A stretch of DNA of 35,198 nucleotides from NCBI GenBank assembly GCA_003667245.1, contig RCNN01000298.1:1-35198 (forward strand). The letters run 5' to 3'. This document shows, piece by piece, positions 34,660 to 35,198 of this stretch. Under the pieces are notes generated by a model, which worked only from the letters and a program-made list of their open reading frames with translations, made no database searches and was not told where the DNA came from. A program made the position numbers and the translations under genes. Positions within the stretch are counted from its first letter, which is position 1, and every line of letters begins with the position of its first letter. This stretch comes from Heterostelium multicystogenum (Eukaryota; Evosea; Eumycetozoa; Acytosteliales; Acytosteliaceae).

Positions 34660-35100
34660 TGTGTTGAAGGAGTATTGGCGGTTGGATTGATTTGAGCTGT
34701 TGGTATTTCGTTATTTTTCTTTTTGCTTCGTTTGTGTCCTGAGGGGCAGTGGCCAGTCATCGGTGTTGGGGAAGTACCATCATCTCAAAGAGCTCTGCTT
34801 TCAATTTGTTAAACGATGACTTTGGCAATCTTTGGCATGTTGAAATAGCTGCTCTTTTGACTCACCAATCGATGTATCTATTTCAATTTCGCATTCGGGT
34901 TCCTCATAAAAATCCTAACCCACAATCTCTTGGTTGGAGGTGGCAAACACTGTAAATTGATCTGTTAATCGAATGGTAATAGATTAGATATTTGAAATTA
35001 CTATCACTTTGTCATGTCGACGTGTAGAATCCAATATTTACTCTTCCTGAAAGTGATTTAACAAGTACTGAAATAACGAGTGGAATGGTCATAGTTTCTT
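34660..35100 (-). CDS. Partial unknown gene running toward the right edge
   Basis: On the - strand, between about 34920 and 34660, there is coding-like sequence in two frames: an acidic stretch (ECEIEIDTSIGESKEQLF), then FNKLKAELFEM, then after a one-base shift GTSPTPMTGHCPSGHKRSKK, and a polar tail ending TANTPSTQ before a GTAATTG donor at about 34659. A possible last exon begins after TTTGTGTAG at about 34574. Base composition is clearly less AT-rich than the flanks. Between about 34940 and 35198 more short open pieces occur but no junctions can be fixed. The Cys/His spacing suggests a zinc-binding segment, but no family is recognised. The 5' part lies outside the window. Confidence 0.35.
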
Positions 35101-35198
35101 CCTCTTATGCTAAACGATACCTCCAATACGTATGGTAAGAGTGAATCCACCTTGGTATTTTTACAACGAGGTCGGACACTTAACTCACCCTGTGGAGT

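Noticed and set aside
1..35198. CRISPR array, insertion sequence or bacterial operon
   Set aside because: No spaced direct repeats, transposase or terminal inverted repeats; intron-rich genes show a eukaryotic nuclear genome.

Overview
This is AT-rich nuclear DNA of an amoebozoan, most likely a social amoeba (Dictyostelia). The grounds are short AT-rich GT-AG introns (about 50-110 nt, donors usually GTATGT, GTAAGT or GTAGGT), AT-only intergenic DNA with GTT/CAA and TAA triplet runs, a Sec1/Munc18 protein of the Dictyostelium SecA type, a RasGEF with a probable LisH motif, and three tandem ComC-like proteins (IPT/TIG, EGF and ComC-type C-terminal domain). The species cannot be fixed from the sequence alone.

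Layout. Bases 2-142 hold a probable 3' end of a + strand gene. At 580-1656 (+) lies a short-chain dehydrogenase, convergent with a LisH-RasGEF gene at 1722-3626 (-). A 1.6 kb noncoding stretch and an unexplained GC-rich patch (about 5380-5748) follow. A 13-exon - strand gene at 5749-9658 encodes a protein kinase, then a long unrecognised region with a recurring short motif, then a coiled coil. A small unknown ORF (9837-10091, -) diverges from secA (10797-13121, +). About 15 kb is then occupied by three head-to-tail, 9- or 10-exon paralogs of a single-pass surface protein (13247-17901, 18676-23259, 23761-28384, all -). The right part holds a UBIAD1-type prenyltransferase (29159-30286, +), a type I membrane protein resembling plant At5g58100/DUF7906 proteins (30523-33371, +), ribosomal protein S30 (33578-34200, -), and a partial unknown gene running off the right edge (-).

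Two things dominate the reading. First, many genes carry single-base insertions or deletions, often at homopolymers, including about four in about 200 bp of the essential S30 gene. This looks more like sequencing or assembly error than mass pseudogenisation, so several genes had to be followed across frames. secA is clean, and the third surface-protein paralog and the DUF7906-like gene are the worst affected. Second, the three surface-protein paralogs share an exactly length-conserved 906-nt block (EGF-like domain, C-terminal domain, start of the membrane segment) that is nearly identical and mosaic, while ectodomains and cytoplasmic tails diverge. This is the signature of gene conversion in a family that may serve cell-cell recognition. 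The genes otherwise look like unrelated housekeeping and signalling loci placed side by side; no operon-like logic is expected or seen.
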